Assembly (NCBI GenBank): GCA_018398815.1
Contig: CM031600.1
Location: forward strand, 59,012,950-59,076,949
Direction of reading: 5' to 3'
DNA: 64,000 nt
Source: Conus ventricosus
Taxonomy: Eukaryota; Mollusca; Gastropoda; Neogastropoda; Conidae
Position 1 is the stretch's first letter; each line of letters begins with the position of its first letter. This document shows, piece by piece, positions 1 to 45,916 of this stretch. The notes beneath the pieces are model-generated. The model saw only the letters and a list, made by a program, of their open reading frames with translations. It ran no database searches and was not told the origin of the DNA. The position numbers were made by a program, and so were the translations under genes.

Positions 1-59
1 CGGCCGCTCACCTCTGGAAGTGTTCTCAATGGATGTGTCAGCATCGGTATTGGAGGAAA

Positions 60-700
60 GGTCCCGTGTTGGGCTGAATCTATCTGCATCATGTTGGACC
101 ATTTCAAGCGCTCACCTCTGGAAGTCTCCTCAATGGCCGTGTCAACACTGGTATAGCAAAACGGGTCCCACATTGGTCTGACATATTCTAGTAAAAGTCT
201 CACCAGAGCCGTATAGGCGTCCTCATACCTGGAACTGCTGATCTTCGGGTTGTGCCTGACAAAGCCCAACGTACTGGTTGCTTGGTTTGTCATGTTGCTG
301 ATCTGCACATCCAGTGTCAGGTCCTTTGTGATGATAACGCCCAGCCTGGGTACTTTGCCTCTTTTTCACTCTGCAGCTGGTGACCTTGTAGTGTGCAGAT
401 GTGTTTAAGAATACATCAACATCTGGTCATGCGCAGGACTGAATATCTCAGGGAGTGAAAGACGTGTACATCTCCCCCAATGAGCAAGTCTGCCCCAGTC
501 CTACCGTAGTCGGTGCTGGCCAATGCCTGCATTGACATCCTTGTGGCTAATGGTGTCCTCAGCGACAAACTAAGGAGCACGGTTGTGGACAGTCCTGATG
601 CCAGCAGGACGTTAATTATGAAGAGGCTGGGTTCCAGGACTCGAGTCCACTGGGGTTACATCTCCGGGCCCCATCACATGCGCCACTTGAACGACGACGC
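60..700 (-). pseudogene. Degenerate non-LTR retrotransposon reverse transcriptase (3' half of RT)
   Basis: Read on the minus strand, this stretch keeps the order of landmarks of a LINE reverse transcriptase although no frame is open throughout. Near 640-600 it resembles the SVLGPTLF..INDLP block. Near 568-553 it resembles the catalytic FADDT block (seen as F-A-E-D-T across a frame change). Near 380-330 it reads like KEAKYLGV, and at about 325-130 it gives a clean run including LGFVRHNPKISSS, DAYTALVR and LLLEYVRPMWDP. These are conserved C-terminal RT and thumb blocks of CR1/jockey-type elements. Frameshifts and stops make it a dead relic. A partial direct duplication of the CTCACCTCTGGAAGT segment (about 7 and 111) lies inside it. 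The family is inferred from motif order, and the clade is uncertain. Confidence 0.7.
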
Positions 701-1080
701 CCTGTTTTCTGTCTCGTTAAGTGCCTTGAAGCAGTTCATTAACAGTATGTGCGTCCTCCTGGTATCCTTTTTCTTGCACTCCCGCTGCTCTATCTACAAA
801 ACCTACTGCTGAAATCTGACAGAAATCGCCTCGTTGGAAGCTATGTCTGTAAGCTGGCGATCAGTCTTACGGCCTGCGTAAAAACTACCCGTAGGCCTAC
901 TGACTGTGTAAAACAACTGAAATGAGTAAAGACTGGAAGATGACTCGGAGTTCATATAATTCAGATGCGGACCGCGAATCAAAAAGCGGACAAAAGGGAG
1001 GGGGAATGGGGATAGGATGTCGGGTAGAGGGTGGGAGTGCGAGTGTCCTTTATGTGGGTCATCATGCCGCGCAGATCGAC
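700..1080. other. Intergenic stretch, no gene seen
   Basis: Between the LINE relic and the CTNS promoter I see no supported gene or repeat. Short open frames on both strands overlap one another and look like chance. Confidence 0.4.
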
Positions 1081-1254
1081 GAACGTAGGCGGTGTTTGGG
1101 TTGAGTGGGGGAAAAAGATGAATTTTATCACGTGCCAGAGAGATCATGTGATGTTTGGCTTTGTGCGTTAGCTGTTGCTGAAAGCTGTTGGCACACTGTG
1201 GCATTTCGAACACTTCTCTTGTCTGGACTGGGTGTCACATAATAGTCAGCCAAG
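1081..1254 (+). promoter_or_regulatory. CTNS: CTNS proximal promoter/5' UTR with CLEAR-like E-box and M-box
   Basis: The 170 bases before the ATG contain TCACGTG at 1128-1134 (the core of the CLEAR element) and the palindromic TCATGTGA at 1144-1151 (an M-box), with about ten bases between them. Vertebrate lysosomal genes, including CTNS, are activated by TFEB/TFE3/MITF through such sites, so the pair fits the gene identity. No TATA box is evident. The transcription start is not determined, so some of this interval may be 5' UTR. The bases before the ATG are in frame with TAA and TAG stops, which supports the ATG at 1255. Confidence 0.55.
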
Positions 1255-34576
<33,322 letters not shown>

Positions 34577-34651
34577 TTGTCTTGTGTTGGTTCTGTGTTA
34601 GTTCTGTGTGATAGATAGAGAGAGAGTGTATGTGTGTGTGGTGTGTGAGAG

Positions 34652-34691
<40 letters not shown>

Positions 34692-34917
34692 AATGTACGT
34701 GTGTGCACATGCACATGTAAAGATTTTATTTTAAATATGTGTATGTGTGTGTTTGAGTGTGCATGTGTGTGTAAGTTATTTTGTGTGTGCATGTGTACAT
34801 GTATTTGTGTGTATGTATGTGTGAGGGTTATATTTCTTAGAGTATGGAATGTGTGTGTTTGTATGTTGTTGTTGTCTTCAGTTTAACATCTTTCCACATT
34901 AAGTGATATTGGATGAA

Positions 34918-34967
<50 letters not shown>

Positions 34968-36450
34968 CGCACGCACACGCATGCTTGTTTTTAATTCTGT
35001 GTGTATGGGAGGGGTCTTTTTAGTTTGTGTGTATTATTATTATGTGTGATTGTGTGTGTGCACAAGTGTATATGAGTTTTTTTTCTAATAATGTTTGTGT
35101 GTGTTTAAGTACTGTAGTTGACAGACAAGACTTTCCCATTTGATTGGAAACGTTTTGAAAATTGTGCTTTGTGTGTTAAGCTAGGTGGGTAACATAAATG
35201 TGTGATTTTGTTGTTTCTGTCTCTTTTTCAGCAAATTATGAGTGGAGGTAATGAATGACAGTGAATTATGAAAATATTGCGATATGTGGTTTACAGAATC
35301 TTTCCTGGAGAGTTTTGCTAAAGTTTGTTTTTTGCTTCCTGCTGCCTGCATATTCAAGCTAAAATCCTTATTGAATGTGATGTGATGAGGATATGTATTA
35401 TTTTAGACAGTGTGTGTGTGTGATTTAAATATTTTTGGTTTCATTGATGATGACAGTGGTGGAAGTGTTCCTCGATAAGCTCTGGAGTCCACCCCAAAAA
35501 TTCCTACAGGCGCCTATTGTTTTTACAGTTAGTGATTATTATAGCCCACCACACAGGGCAGTTTGAGGGCTGTCGAACTCGTACATGAAAACAAAAAAGC
35601 TACATCACCTGATTTCAAGTCAGTCAAAAGCAGAGAGGCCTAGAAGACTCCCAAGGGATTGGGGGACAAGAAATCAGGGGGTAATGATTAATAATTTATA
35701 AGAAAAAAAAAAAGAAATATCACAAAACAAAGAACTAGTTTGGGGATGTTAAAAGCATAAGAAAAAAAGGTTTAAAAAAATGAAAGAAGAATTGTAAATT
35801 ACCAGCTAAAAATAACTAGTAGGTTATTAAAAACAAAAAAAAATTAAAGAAAGATATTTGAAACAGTTATTAAAAACCTGTACAGACTTCAATGATTAAG
35901 GATATAAAAAATGCACTTGTACAAAAAATATAAAGGAAAAACTAAGGGGAGGTTAAAAAGATCAAAACAAAGAAGGAAAACACTTTAAACCCTTTAAAGA
36001 GGAGTGTTGGGAGGAGAGGGGTGGAGGACCAGTTAAGAAAGACTTGTAATTCAATAAAGAACAGTTTTTTAAAAAAAATCTCCCCCCCCCCCCCCCCCCC
36101 CCCCCCAAACTGCAAATAACTTGGGTCCATTGTAAAGAAGGAAGGAAAAGAGAAGAAAAAAAGGATAAGAACGGATTTAGTTACCAGTTTCATCAACAGA
36201 TTCTGAAGAGATGGAGATTCTCAGGAACACACGCATCTCTAGCCCCCCCCCCCCCCCCTCCCCCAAAAAAAGAAGACAAAAATGCCCTTTGTCTTCTGCC
36301 CTTTTGGCCAAACGTTGAGACTTTTTCAGTTGCCTATGTTAAATCCACATTTCCACTGTTGAATGGTCTTACAAGTTAAATCATGGTAAGATACAGGCCC
36401 CTACCATGAAAGGAGAGGCTCCTTTCATGTAGGCTTTGCTGTTGTCCTCT
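34577..36450 (+). other. Probable CTNS 3' UTR and downstream sequence
   Basis: Starts with GT/GA microsatellites (34617-34690, 34923-34964). AATAAA occurs at about 36055 just before a T/A run, a possible polyadenylation signal, but poly-C runs (36082-36106, about 36242-36257) follow and the true end cannot be set. No gene is seen. Confidence 0.4.
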
Positions 36451-36459
36451 GTTCTGTGT

Positions 36460-36715
36460 TCCTTGTGTCTGAAGCAGAGAAGCATTTGTTCTCAATGGCA
36501 GTGATTTGTATTATCAAATTTAGGATTCATGCGTCATCTGTTGTGTATTCCTTCTCTCCGAGGGAGAGAAGCATTTGTTCTCAAATGGCAGTGATTTGTA
36601 TGATGGAGTGTAGGATTCATGCATCATCACCTGTATATTCCTTCACTCCGAGGTAGAGAAGCATTTATTCTTAAATGGTAAGTGATTTGTATGATGGAGC
36701 GTAGGATTCATAAGG
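36460..36715. repeat. ~90-bp tandem repeat, three copies
   Basis: Successive copies of AGAGAAGCATTTGTTCTC, ATGGCAGTGATTTGTAT and TAGGATTCATGC, spaced 89-90 bases (AGAAGCAT at 36478, 36567; AGAA at 36657). A 33-base poly-G run (36727-36759) directly follows. Confidence 0.85.
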
Positions 36716-36726
36716 CAGTGGAATGT

Positions 36727-36760
<34 letters not shown>

Positions 36761-37026
36761 AGAAGCAGTGATCCCGTGTACTATTTCTTGTTCTCAATTT
36801 TTTTTCTTCTGGAAAGCGTAACATCAAGAGATGAAAAGATGTGAAATTAAACAGTCAGTATCGGTCATAAGGAAAGTTGATGACTTGATATTCATTTTTG
36901 TCATTATGTCAACTTGTGGTTGATTTCAACATCATCTGCTGTGGTTGAGTCTGACAAATTGCTTACTGTGTTTGACCCAAAATGACTCACGTCAGACATC
37001 CACAAGTTGCAATAACTGCTTTAGCC

Positions 37027-37745
37027 AGGGAACAAGTAGGAAAGCGTTGTGAAATATGGTAGGAGAACTTAGGTTAAACAGGGAAAAGCTTGGTAAAGTT
37101 GGAAAGATATGTAAAATGGAAAAAAAATAGGTATGTAATAAAAAAAAAAAGGATAGGTACATTGGGAAGAGTAGGCAATGTAGAAAAAGGTTGGTAGCGT
37201 AGGAAGAAATTGTGGGAAAAGGTAAGTCTGTATGGAAGATGTGGCTTACATAGCAAGAGGTAGACAAAGTGTGGAAACAAAGATATCATAGAAACAGACA
37301 GGTAAAGGAGGAAAATGTTGGTGAAGTGAAACCGGTAGATATAGTAGAAAAAAGACAGATTAGGCAGGAACAGTGACGTGAACGTAAAGAAGGAGAATGT
37401 AGGTAAAGTGGGAACAGCAAGAATGAATGTAATGTAGGAAAGTGTAGATACACATAGAGAAACGTAGCTATGCACATAAAGAAAGGTTACTACAGTAGAA
37501 AAAAAAGGTAGGTAAAGACGGAAGAGCAAGTAAAGATGGAAAAAGATTAGAGCAGGGAAGTGTAGATGAACCAGGTAAGGAAGGGAAAGATAGGTAAAGC
37601 AGGAACAGGAAGGTGAACCTGAAGTAGGAAAAAACCAGGTGAAGAAAGAAAAGGCAGATAACATCAGAAATGGAAGGAACATTAAAAAAAAAAAGGTTGT
37701 AATTTGTAAATTAAAAAAGGCAGGTAACAGGGAAAAAAATGTAGG
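37027..37745. repeat. Degenerate purine-rich short-unit repeat
   Basis: About 700 bases built from irregular repetitions of AGGTAAAG, GTAGGAAA and similar words at roughly 15-25-base spacing, A/G-rich on the + strand. The long minus-strand open frame here (37074-38030) is low-complexity F/L/S/T/P and follows from the composition, so I do not call it a gene. Confidence 0.75.
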
Positions 37746-39070
37746 TAATGTTGGAACAGGTAGAGAAAAGCAGCACTGGCTGAACCCGTCTATGATCAGT
37801 TGGTGGTAAACATGAATCCAAGGGACAAGAAGAGTTTTCCATGGGAAGGAATTCTGGAAGATTTTCTGGGGGCTGATTTTCTGAGAGAGGTGTTGACCAT
37901 AGAGATTGTCTTTGTTTGGCAGGCAACCAGTGAATAGATTGAAGCTCTTGTATCGTGTGAAAAGAAATATCTTTGTTTGACAAGATTTGTATAAAAAGAT
38001 ACAAATAAAAAGATAGAGGGGATGGAACATTTATTACAAATGATTTATTCTGGATGAAATGTGTATGTGAGTGTGATCAGAATATGTGATTGGTGTCATT
38101 TTTGTGTTAACATGAAAGGGGGTTGCCCACTTGAATTAATTTAAATAGTAAATATGACCACAATGTTAACATTCGAAGGGAATATGTTTGCTTGTCCAGT
38201 TCAGTGAATTAATTTTGTGAGTGTGTGTGTGTGTGCGCCTGTGTGTGTGGGTGTGGTGTGTATGTGTGTGTTGTGTGTGCGTTGCGCACGCAAATGTATG
38301 TGTTTGTGTACACCTGTGTGTGTATGTCTGCCTCTGTGTGTGTGTGTGTGCATGCGTGCATGCATGTGTGTAAAAGTTATGCTTACATAACTTATTTTCT
38401 TAATATTAATTTGTTTTTGCATTTACCTTGTCTTATGAGATTTCTTAATGCAACATTTCTGGGTGCATTTTTACTGTTTTAGCTGATAATGTTTTTGTTA
38501 TTTTTGTATTCTCCAAGTTAATGTGGACACAGTCCTCAGTCATGCTGCTGTTTGAAAGTATTTTGTAACTGTGGATTAGATCAAGTATGGAAGTTTAACA
38601 TTTGTTCATTCATCTCATGATGTCTTATCTGCACGCAGTTTGAACAGATGGCTGTGTAACTCCTCTTCTCTAAAATGTCTCTGCACCCCTAAGCATGATT
38701 TGAAATGAGAAGTGGAGGAAGTGGTTGGAGAGAGATGGAAAAGGATTTGCCTTTTATGAATTGTACAAGCTTGTTCCATACACACTTACAAGTGTGTTTG
38801 CGTTCTCGCACATAAAATACAAATACGCATACACACTCTTTCTCTCTCTCTTACACACACATACTCTTTCTCTCTCTCTCTGTCTCTGTCTCTCTCTGTC
38901 TCTCTCTCTCTCTCTCTATCTCTCTTTTGCAACCACATACACCCGCGTGTCCACACACACTCTCACATTCACATTCTCTCCCACATACACTCTCACAAAC
39001 ACATATGCATGCATTTCTTTCTCTTCCACCCTCCCAAACACGCACACACACACACACACGCACACGCGCA

Positions 39071-39104
<34 letters not shown>

Positions 39105-40520
39105 GGATAGTTTCATGGATGTTTAAGGAAAACTCGTGCTCAATGACTTTGGAAGGGTAATTGTTACGATGATGTTATGATTGCTTATTCATTTGTTAAC
39201 GTCATTTCACTTCATGTGATGTTAATTCAACCAATATTTGTGTGTGTGTGTGCGTGCATGTGTATGCAGGCACATGTGTGCACATGTGTACAATATGTCG
39301 GTGTGTGTGGATGTTTTACCATTTCTTTGCTGCTTTAGCTCCTAATGTCCAGCCCCTATAAATATACTAGCAGTCATATTTCAGTGTGTCACCCACACCC
39401 TTAAGGAATGCTTCGATTTAACCATGTACAGTCCAGAATGGACAATGTATTGGACAAAATGACCCTTCGTATCCTGTATTGAAAATACTGCTGTGTAACA
39501 TAAAAATTATACTCTTTGTGGATGTTGTGCGTGCACTAAGCTGTTCGGTAGGGGTACATGACAGAAGAGATTGAGTGGGAAGGGGAGACAGATATTTTGC
39601 CCTGAAAGAAAAACAACAGAAAGAAAAAGAAAAATCTGAATACATACTTGTGATTTTTGTCTGTAACGTATTGAAGGGAAATCGGATTTTATTGCATTCT
39701 GTATTGTCTTTTTTTTTTTTTTTTTAATCTGTAGAAGAACTGAAATGATGTTTTATGATGTTTTATCCTGTTTTTATTGCACGGTTGATTTTTCAGATTC
39801 ACTGCACACTACTAAATGCTGGTTCGATTAACATGCATGCGCTTCTGTTCCTGGTTATTGGTTTTCTGTGATGGAGTGTGTGCCAAGGAGAATGAAATTG
39901 TGTGCCAAGGAAAAAAAATTTTGTGTGCCAAGGATTTTTCTTTAAGAATTTGAGAAAGCTTTTAAAGTGCTCTGTATGGACTTATTCCTTAGTTTATGGA
40001 TGTTCCATTCATCTCGTGTTGGTGTTGCGAATACAAATTACATGCTAGAACCTAGGTCTATATGAGCCTGGCATCTGTGTTGACCTGTGTCTTGGATTTA
40101 TGCTTTGGTCAGGTAGATGCCAAGTCTGATTCAACCAGCATCCCCATCCAGCATCCACCCTCATCTTTTAAGTTCTTTTTAAAAAAAAAAAATTTTCAAT
40201 GTACTTTTACCTCGTGGCTTTTAGGGTACAGATTTGCAGTACAGCCATGTTGTGGATGTTGGTGTTGGAAAAGGGTGACTGCCTTGCGGAGAATTTAATG
40301 TTTCAAAAGCCCAAGCCCAAGTACATCACATGTACATTTACTGTTGTATGTGGTTGTCAGAAGCGTCTGTGTTTCTCAAACATGCCTTGTGGTTGTGAAT
40401 GTGAGCCAGATGCAGTGTAGCGTATCTTGTAAGAGTCTGCAAGCAGTGACGTCCCTTTGAAAACATGGGAGATAATACCAGTCGTTCATCACCTTCTCTG
40501 TCGCTTTTTCCATCTGCCTT
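37746..40520. other. Intergenic, microsatellites only
   Basis: GT block with CATG (38218-38370), CT then CA blocks (38838-38925 and 39041-39101), otherwise AT-rich sequence without recognised elements. Confidence 0.5.
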
Positions 40521-40524
40521 TCTT

Positions 40525-41095
40525 CCTTTTGTCCTTTTATTTACCTCCTTTATTTTCTTCTTCACCTCTATTGATGAATTTTTTTTATCCTTTTATTTTT
40601 CCTCCTTTATTTTCTTCTACACCTCTATTGATGAATATTTTTTTTTAATCTTTTTATTTTCCTCCTTTATTTTCTTCTTCACCTCTATTGATGAATATTT
40701 CTTTTTAATCTTTTTATTTTCTTCCTTTATTTTCTTCTTCACCTCTATTGATGAATTTTTTTTATCCTTTTATTTTCTTCCTTTATTTTCTTCTTCATCT
40801 CTATTGATGAATTTTTTTTATCCTTTTATTTTCTTCCTTTATTTTCTTCTTCATCTCTATTGATGAATTTTTTTTATCCTTTTATTTTCCTCCTTTTTTT
40901 TCTTCTTCACCTCTATTGATGAATTTTTTTATAATCCTTTTATTTTCTTCCTTTATTTCTCTTCTTCACCTCTATTGATGATTTTATTTTCCTCCTTTAT
41001 TTTCTTCTTCACTTCTATCAATGAATTTTGTGTTATCCATTTATTTTATTCCTTGATTTTCATCTTGACCTCTATTGATGAATTTTGTTTCTTTA
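40525..41095. repeat. Pyrimidine-rich minisatellite, 56-60 bp, about 10 copies
   Basis: ACCTCTATTGATGAATTTTT recurs at 40564, 40621, 40681, 40741, about 40797, 40853, 40909, 40968, 41011 (diverged) and 41068, with TTTTATTTTCCTCCTTTATT between. The later copies are more diverged. Confidence 0.92.
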
Positions 41096-42455
41096 CTTTC
41101 TGCCGTACATTTTGTTTGCTACATATTTAAGGAAGAAATCCTGATTCAGAGGGGAGAATGTACAGTTCTGTGTAATGTTCGTCAATACATTTGAATGTAC
41201 TGCATTCATTTTTGATCTGTTGTGTTATTTCATTTGAAGGCACATGCTGCAATGATAGAATTCAATTCTGAGAGAGTTTTGTTTGCTAGAATAATTGTTT
41301 GATACCATGACCTCTTTCCATTTCTGTTACGTTTTTTTTTTTAATGTGTAAATGTCTTGCTAAAAATATATCTTTTTTTTTTAAAATGACAGTGAATTGA
41401 TTTGAAATACAAACATGAAAACTATTCTTACTATTAACCAACAGATCAATGACACAGATTTCACCATTTTTCATATGTGTTGGTTTTTCGTGTTGATGCA
41501 ATCCCAAAAAATCAACAAATTTTATGAAAGTGGTATTCAGAACAATTATTTTGTGGAAAGCACAAAAATCACTTACTACAGGTACTCAGACATTTTTTTT
41601 TCTCACGTTTCCAGGACATCTTCAGAACAAAGCTGTAGAAGTTCTTTTAAAAGCATTGTTGTCTTTTTATTCAGTCAGTGTGGAGAAGTGATTTACATAA
41701 CGGTATTTTACAATGTTACATGTTTTGCAAATAAAGTATGTGCCTGGTCACCACCTGTTGATTATCATTATGCATCTGATTATTCAGGACTTTATTCATT
41801 CATTTATTGGTTTATTCATTTGATTACATGGCCACGTCATGTGTATCTTTCTCATTATCTTCCACTCTGCATGCAGAGTGAACGGTGAAATCAGTGCTTG
41901 TATCAACCAGTCGCTCTTCTGGACAAGTTGTGGGCGGGTGAAGGGGGTTGTCCCTTTTTTTTCTCCCTGTTGGATGGTGTTCATGGTAGTCGGTGGATGC
42001 TTTTCATCGTTAGGGTTGTATCGTGACTTGCTGTCATGAGTGCCGTCTCACAATCCATCTCTTGAGTTCCTTTCAGGGCGTCTTGGTATGGGTCCACAGG
42101 ACCCAGTCGATCCTATTCGAGCAGGGCTGATGCTGCTTGGTGAATTTTGGTAGCTGAAGTTGTGGCCCTTGGCCAGCCGAATTTGCTTCGCTTCAGAGCA
42201 GTTAGGTCGGTTGTTCTTTATTTTTTTTATTTTTTTTTTTTTTTTGCTGCTGGAAATCCTTGGAATGCCAGTCCCACTCCCGTGATTGTTTTATCCACCG
42301 ATAATTCAACTTCTGAAAGAAAAAAAAACGCTTGTTGAAAATATATTTGAAAGCAGCAAATCACTTATTTGGGATGTGAAATGGCGCACTGCTCATTGTT
42401 TCCATTTTTCATCACATCTTCCTCTCCTCGCCATTGCTGTCGTAAGTTTGTTTCC

Positions 42456-42516
<61 letters not shown>

Positions 42517-42766
42517 TCTTAGGAGGTTTGCATGGCTGCAGAGATTGGGGTGATTGGTTGGACTTTGCAGCTTGGGTATCACTTTTCTGAAGAGAAGAAT
42601 CGTGGTCTCAGTTGTTCCTCTGAAAGTGATTGCCTAGAGTGGATTGGGGGGGGGGGGGGGGAGCAGGAGGGAGAAAAGAAACGGCAGTGTGATGGGTCTC
42701 GACTCGGTTTTGGACTCGTGCCTCAGGTCTTCTTTTCTCTCCTTTTTTACATGTACTTACAAAACA
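41096..42766. other. Intergenic, nothing recognised except simple repeats
   Basis: A CT run (42467-42512) and a poly-G run (about 42647-42661). An AATAAAG at 41730-41736 could be a polyadenylation signal, but no transcript can be tied to it. Confidence 0.4.
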
Positions 42767-42767
42767 G

Positions 42768-43084
42768 AGTCTGGGACTGCATAACAGGGCTGTACTCGAC
42801 GCATTCTTTCGTAAAATATATCCCAGCGTCAGCCAGGCCCGAGAGATCCAGACACCTGCAGTGTTGGTCAGGCAATTTGAACACCACTCTTAGAAATGCA
42901 TCCAATACGTGGATGAAACTAGACTGTGTGGTCCCAGTCTTGCCATTGACCCCATAGCAAACTCAATTCTGGGCACGAGCCAGTCAGGGCAGAAAAATCC
43001 CTCAAATAATTGGTAATCGAACCCACGACCTCAGTCCCAGCTGGAAGTCCGCAATGCTGGCCACTTCGCCAAGGCACCGACCCT
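42768..43084 (-). repeat. tRNA-derived SINE, copy 1
   Basis: On the minus strand the head has a pol III A-box-like TGGCGAAGTGG and a B-box-like GGTTCGATTACC (one change, 43012-43024). It is followed by a body with GGACCACACAGTC, GGATGCATTTC and CTCGGGCCTGGCTGACGCTG. The same body in the same order is in the copy at 50666-50975, so both belong to one family. Confidence 0.85.
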
Positions 43085-43154
43085 GCCATTCATCTCAGTT
43101 TTACGGGGATTCCATAGTTGGACAGATAGAGAGGCATGATTCATCGGCTTTGAA

Positions 43155-43920
43155 CGACAAGTTGCTTGCCAGTGATATAAATGTAGGCCTACACCCTGTC
43201 AGCAGAATTTGTTGTGCAAAACTGGATAACAATCTACAGGCTTTTCAACAACGATAGCAACAACAACAACAAAAAACAAACAACAACAAAAAACGGGGAA
43301 AAAAAACACCCTCGGGCAAGTTATACATCAATTCAGTTAACGAGGTCTCCAATCTGTTTTTTCGCTGAAAGCTAGTTCAATGTCGATCCAAACCCACGTT
43401 TTAAGACGAACAAACCGTACATGACAGGGCATCGATCAGCGAGTGATAGACAGAACAGATTAGTCAGTCGACTCTGCCTTGTTCACTGATCCGTGCTATG
43501 TTCTGTGGTAGGCCACCAGCCAGGTGTGTGCGTGTGTGCCAGGTATGGATATCGGTATCCCTTGCTTTCTGCCTTGGACTGTGGAATTTCCCCCTCGTGA
43601 ACCAAGTAACCGGAGGCTGCTATTACAGCACAATGGGTCTTTTTAAAAAAAAAACTTTTTTAAGCCTGTCTTCATTGAAATGGACTCTTTGTTGTAATGA
43701 CTTGCTCAAACCTGTGACCACGTTGTTGTTTTTTTCTTCTTTTTTTTTTCATGTTCCACTTGACTGGGTGTTTGTTGTGCATGGATGCATTCGTGCTGAT
43801 GTATGCATAGAATGTAGTAAATGTGGCTATGTGTAGGCGTGTGAGTAGTTATCTATCAGTTCAGCATAAGCGAATAGTTACGCATGTGAGAGAGAGAGAG
43901 AGAGAGAGTGTGTGTGTGTT
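43155..43920. repeat. Segmental duplication block L1 (direct partner of inverted 45855-46680)
   Basis: Matches 45855-46680 in reverse. Examples: CTATGTTCTGTGGTAGGCCA at 43496 against its complement near 46345, and CAGGCTTTTCAACAACGA against its complement near 46590. The microsatellite at each inner end (GA at 43890, CT at 45855) also corresponds. Many substitutions and indels, so this is an old duplication. Confidence 0.8.
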
Positions 43921-44079
43921 ATACGTAAAACAGGTTTGTAGATGTCTTCTCATCTGAATGTGTGTGTGAACCAGAATGGCATGGACGATGAGACAGAAAC
44001 AAACAAACAAACGAAAAAGAAAATGAAAAGGAAAAGAAAAACGACTTGCAGTGATTATGAGGAGCGCGAGAGAGAGAGG

Positions 44080-44441
44080 TAGAGGACCTGTGTAACAGCT
44101 ATGCTGGCCCACTGAAGCCGTGTTCTGTGAAATGTTGCTGTCAAGTCGGTTGTGAGCAGGCCCTGTCCCCAAACCATAGCCGCCATCTTTCAGGCAGCGG
44201 ACGTCACCACGACAGAGCATAAGGCCCATTACATGCTTCACTCGCTGTAAAGCAAAGTCACCCCCATTTGTGGCAGCTTCACGGCTTTCTTACCAAAAGC
44301 CTGAATCATGATCCTGAACTTGATGTGTTACCGCCGGCAGTGTGGGGAAAAGCTGAAAGAAGCTGCACGCGACTGTGGAGACCAGAACTGTCGACACTTT
44401 TTGTGAAAGGTTTCTTGTGCATGTTGTTTCGTTCAGGACAG

Positions 44442-44474
<33 letters not shown>

Positions 44475-45401
44475 TGTGCGGGCGATAACTGTGAAACAAA
44501 CAATCTTGTGTGGTTGGCGGGACTGCAAGAAAACTAAAACAAAAAACAAAAAATCCATGGCTAGCCCCCATTTTTTGTTTGCCTTTACACCAGAAAACAC
44601 ACCAGCGTGAGTTTCCATTTCCACAAACAAGTTAAAAAAAAAAAAGATGAAAAAAAGGTCACTTTTTTGACATAGTGCATTTTGTGAGATTTCAAGGGCC
44701 TCTCTACACATCTCACTTAGGATTAAAATGTCATCATGTCCCGGTATCTATCTGCCTGCCAGTAGCAATAATAATCGACCACACGAACAAAACGATTCTG
44801 ACTCCCATTAGTTCTGGGCACGGGACGACCGACCGACTCCCTTACTGATTAAGAATAGAATGGTGTTGCATGACAGGAGTCGCAACACGGAAGACGGACA
44901 AAGAAAATCGATTGTCTAATCGGCCTTGAAGACCTGATCGTATTACTGATCTGGTAAATCGAACTGAGATAAACACGATTCGTCAAACGCCCAGCAACGG
45001 CACAGAATGCTCGGTTTCTGGCGTATTGGGTCCCGGTTGCTTTGTTGTTTTTTGTGTTTTGTTGTTGTTGTTGTTGCCTTTCAGTCGTCCCCCCCCCCCC
45101 CACCACCACCCACCCACTCCCCACGCAAACAGGCAGTGCCACTTTTTTTTTTTTTTTTTTCTAATAGGAACGTTAGATTTCACACAGTTTTCAAACGTGG
45201 CTATTTCGTGTGCGGGTGTGCTTACAGTTAATTCTTGTTCCTCTTCAAAAGACTGAATACAAAACGAGGGTGACCGTTATTGATTTTTATTTGCAGAGGT
45301 TCTAACGTCTTTATAAACTGTGATGAATTGGGTGGAATATTGATCGCTCTCTCTTTCTCTGTCTGTTTGTCTGCCTATCTCTCTCTCTTTCTGTCTGTCT
45401 G

Positions 45402-45447
<46 letters not shown>

Positions 45448-45458
45448 TGTCTGTCTCC

Positions 45459-45502
<44 letters not shown>

Positions 45503-45510
45503 CTAGCCCA
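44080..45510 (+). repeat. Segmental duplication block L2, copy 1 (direct partner 46795-48500)
   Basis: Shares ordered landmarks with 46795-48500 in the same orientation: CATAGCCGCCATCTTT.AGGCAGCGGACGT type words, GCGACTGT.GAG.CCAGAAC, TGTGTGGTTGGC.GG, AGTTCTGGGCACG.GACGACC, and near the end GGTGACC.TT, GAGGTTCT and TTGATCG before a CT run. Diverged, without coding potential. A 29-base poly-C run is in this copy only (44446-44474). Confidence 0.75.
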
Positions 45511-45693
45511 GGCGTTCAAATTAGGAAAGCAAACAAACAAGATTAACCGGTTTCTCCCAGTAGTGTGTTAATTATTTTAACCATTTGAATGTTTTTATGA
45601 AGCTATATTATACGACAGGAAATTAAGGTATAGTTATAATTCCCACCACACCCTCACCCCCTTGTCAAAAAGCTTTGTAAAGTTATAGACAAT

Positions 45694-45762
<69 letters not shown>

Positions 45763-45851
45763 GTAAGTCAAGACTGTTGGCAGAGATGTCATGCATGCAC
45801 ACCTCCACACAGACACAGATACACTCGCTCACACATACACACACGCACGCA

Positions 45852-45913
<62 letters not shown>
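45342..45913. repeat. Cluster of CT microsatellites
   Basis: Three (CT)n blocks at about 45410-45499, 45698-45762 and 45855-45913, the last introduced by CACACGCACGCACG. Confidence 0.95.

Positions 45914-45916
<3 letters not shown>

Noticed and set aside
37074..38030. Minus-strand open frame of 318 codons
   Set aside because: Low-complexity F/L/S/T/P composition over a degenerate purine-rich repeat, with no recognisable domain or start context.
41728..41736. AATAAAG as the CTNS polyadenylation signal
   Set aside because: Seven kilobases downstream of the stop with microsatellites and minisatellites between. Nothing ties it to the transcript.
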